This document shows, in pieces, positions 6,025 to 6,651 of a stretch of 6,651 bases of DNA. A model generated the notes under the pieces. That model was not told where the DNA came from, searched no databases, and saw nothing but the letters and a program-made list of their open reading frames with translations. The DNA lies in NCBI GenBank assembly GCA_905479545.1, contig CAJQNE010000128.1:1-6651 (forward strand), written 5' to 3'. The translations under genes were made by a program, and so were the position numbers. Positions within the stretch are counted from its first letter, which is position 1, and each line of letters opens with the position of its first letter. Source of the DNA: an uncultured Gammaproteobacteria bacterium. Lineage in GTDB: Bacteria; Pseudomonadota; Gammaproteobacteria; CAJQNE01.

Positions 6025-6036
6025 CCGAAGCCCCAC
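6007..6036. terminator. Hairpin over the 3' end of the small gene, possible shared terminator
   Basis: GTGGGG (6007-6012) and CCCCAC (6031-6036) pair exactly, and inside them TTGGC and GCCGA continue the stem around a GATA loop with one mismatch and wobble pairs. The stop codon of the small gene (6022-6024) is within the structure. The region lies between two convergent genes, where a two-way terminator would be expected. There is no T-tract on either strand, so it is not a standard intrinsic terminator; it may protect or pause RNA. Confidence 0.35.
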
Positions 6037-6112
6037 CGATAAAATCAGGCACTCCGTCAAGTCTTACATTTTCCCCGACGATGCAGTGAATTGCCGGATT
6101 GACGCGAAAGCA

Positions 6113-6651
6113 TTAGACCGCTAACTTACCAGAACTCGATTGCCCCAATATCAATTGAACCTCCCGAAACAAAACTTCGGCCGGCACCGGTTTATGCAAC
6201 ATTCTTAGCCCCGCCCTATCGGCCTCTTGTAAACGCTCCGGCGCCGTATCACCAGTAATAAGTAAAGCTGGCAGTTCTGGCTGTTGCTGCCTTAATGACT
6301 CAATAGCTCGTATACCACTGTCATCATCCTGCAGTCTGAAATCGGCTAGCACCAACTTCGGTGGATGCTCTGCACTAACGATCAGCGCTTCTTGAGTATT
6401 GCTGGCTGTCACCACCTCGCAACCGAAACTATTAAGTAACGACTGCATAGCCGCGACAATTTCTGGCTCGTCGTCGATTACCAGTATTCGACCACCCAAT
6501 TGCTGTGAAACCCAATCAGACTCACTCACTGTGATGTTTTGACCTACCGCTGACTGAGCTACAGGTATCTCAAGCGTAAATGTAGTACCAACCCCCAAAC
6601 GAGACTCCAATTGCAGGGCCACGTTTAGTAATCTACAAATTCGCTGCACAA
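6113..6651 (-). CDS. Hybrid histidine kinase, C-terminal part (ATPase end plus receiver domain); N-terminal part missing
   Basis: The minus-strand frame is open to the window edge and ends with TAA at 6113-6115; 179 codons are visible. Counting from the GTG codon at 6649 as residue 1, residues 1-30 are the end of a histidine-kinase ATPase domain: QRICRLLN, then the G2-type SRLGVGTTFTLEIP. No start is expected there, because the kinase core and sensor lie beyond the window. A linker (31-52) leads to a receiver domain (53-170) with acidic residues D59-D60 (VIDDEPE), phospho-acceptor D103 (LADFRL), T132 (LITGD) and K153 (LHKPV). The receiver is complete, so the protein can probably phosphorylate itself internally or relay. 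RICRLL and the ITGDTAPERL/LHKPV wording resemble NahK/ErcS'-type hybrid kinases of gammaproteobacteria, which often have transporter-like or PAS sensor parts. It converges on the small gene and may pair with the LuxR-type regulator at 5008-5664, though such pairs often use a separate phosphotransfer route. Confidence 0.9.
   Translation of the reverse strand, partial: VQRICRLLNVALQLESRLGVGTTFTLEIPVAQSAVGQNITVSESDWVSQQLGGRILVIDDEPEIVAAMQSLLNSFGCEVVTASNTQEALIVSAEHPPKLVLADFRLQDDDSGIRAIESLRQQQPELPALLITGDTAPERLQEADRAGLRMLHKPVPAEVLFREVQLILGQSSSGKLAV

Noticed and set aside
5760..6124. Alternative frames on both strands over the small gene (minus 5760-5999, minus 5842-6060, plus 5867-6124)
   Set aside because: None has a good ribosome binding site, while the 5833 frame has AAGGAG at ideal spacing; the alternatives read as low-complexity shadows.
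1..6651. CRISPR arrays, tRNA or rRNA genes, insertion sequences, attachment sites
   Set aside because: No regularly spaced repeats, cloverleaf or rRNA-like segments, transposase frames or flanking duplications were seen by reading; the window is almost filled by conventional genes.

Overview
The window looks like a piece of a moderately GC-balanced proteobacterial chromosome, most likely a gammaproteobacterium of the marine, lipid-degrading sort. This rests on the style of the LuxR-type response regulator and hybrid histidine kinase, the Shine-Dalgarno use and the overall composition; it is inference, not a taxonomic match. Both ends cut through genes: the first gene lacks its 5' part and the last (minus strand) lacks its N-terminal part.

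Layout. Positions 1-4875 hold four plus-strand genes of acyl/CoA metabolism. They are (i) the C-terminal part of a fusion of a PHA-synthase-like alpha/beta-hydrolase domain with an AMP-binding (acyl-CoA synthetase-type) domain, (ii) a phytanoyl-CoA dioxygenase (PhyH) family Fe(II)/2-oxoglutarate oxygenase, (iii) a short-chain dehydrogenase/reductase, and (iv) an enoyl-CoA hydratase/isomerase (crotonase) family protein. Genes (i)-(ii) and (iii)-(iv) are tightly spaced (32 and 42 nt). A 238-nt gap between (ii) and (iii) holds a perfect 16-bp palindrome, a possible 20-codon leader ORF and a hairpin, so a regulatory break is likely there.

Positions 4876-6651 hold regulation. A NarL/LuxR-type response regulator (5008-5664) is followed by a 10-bp perfect inverted repeat with a 16-nt spacer. 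Next comes a small unrecognised 63-codon gene with a very strong ribosome binding site (5833-6024). Converging on it from the minus strand is the end of a hybrid histidine kinase (ATPase C-terminus plus receiver domain). A hairpin lies over the 3' end of the small gene.

How they may work together (inference). The synthetase-like fusion, oxygenase, dehydrogenase and crotonase form a plausible set for activating or binding an acyl substrate, hydroxylating it, oxidising the alcohol and hydrating or cleaving the product, perhaps on branched, isoprenoid or sterol-like chains. Three of these proteins lack a canonical family residue or motif: a degenerate adenylation P-loop, Asn-to-His in the SDR, and loss of the second crotonase Glu. 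Their exact reactions are therefore open. The response regulator and kinase may be a cognate pair, with the small gene as a possible target.
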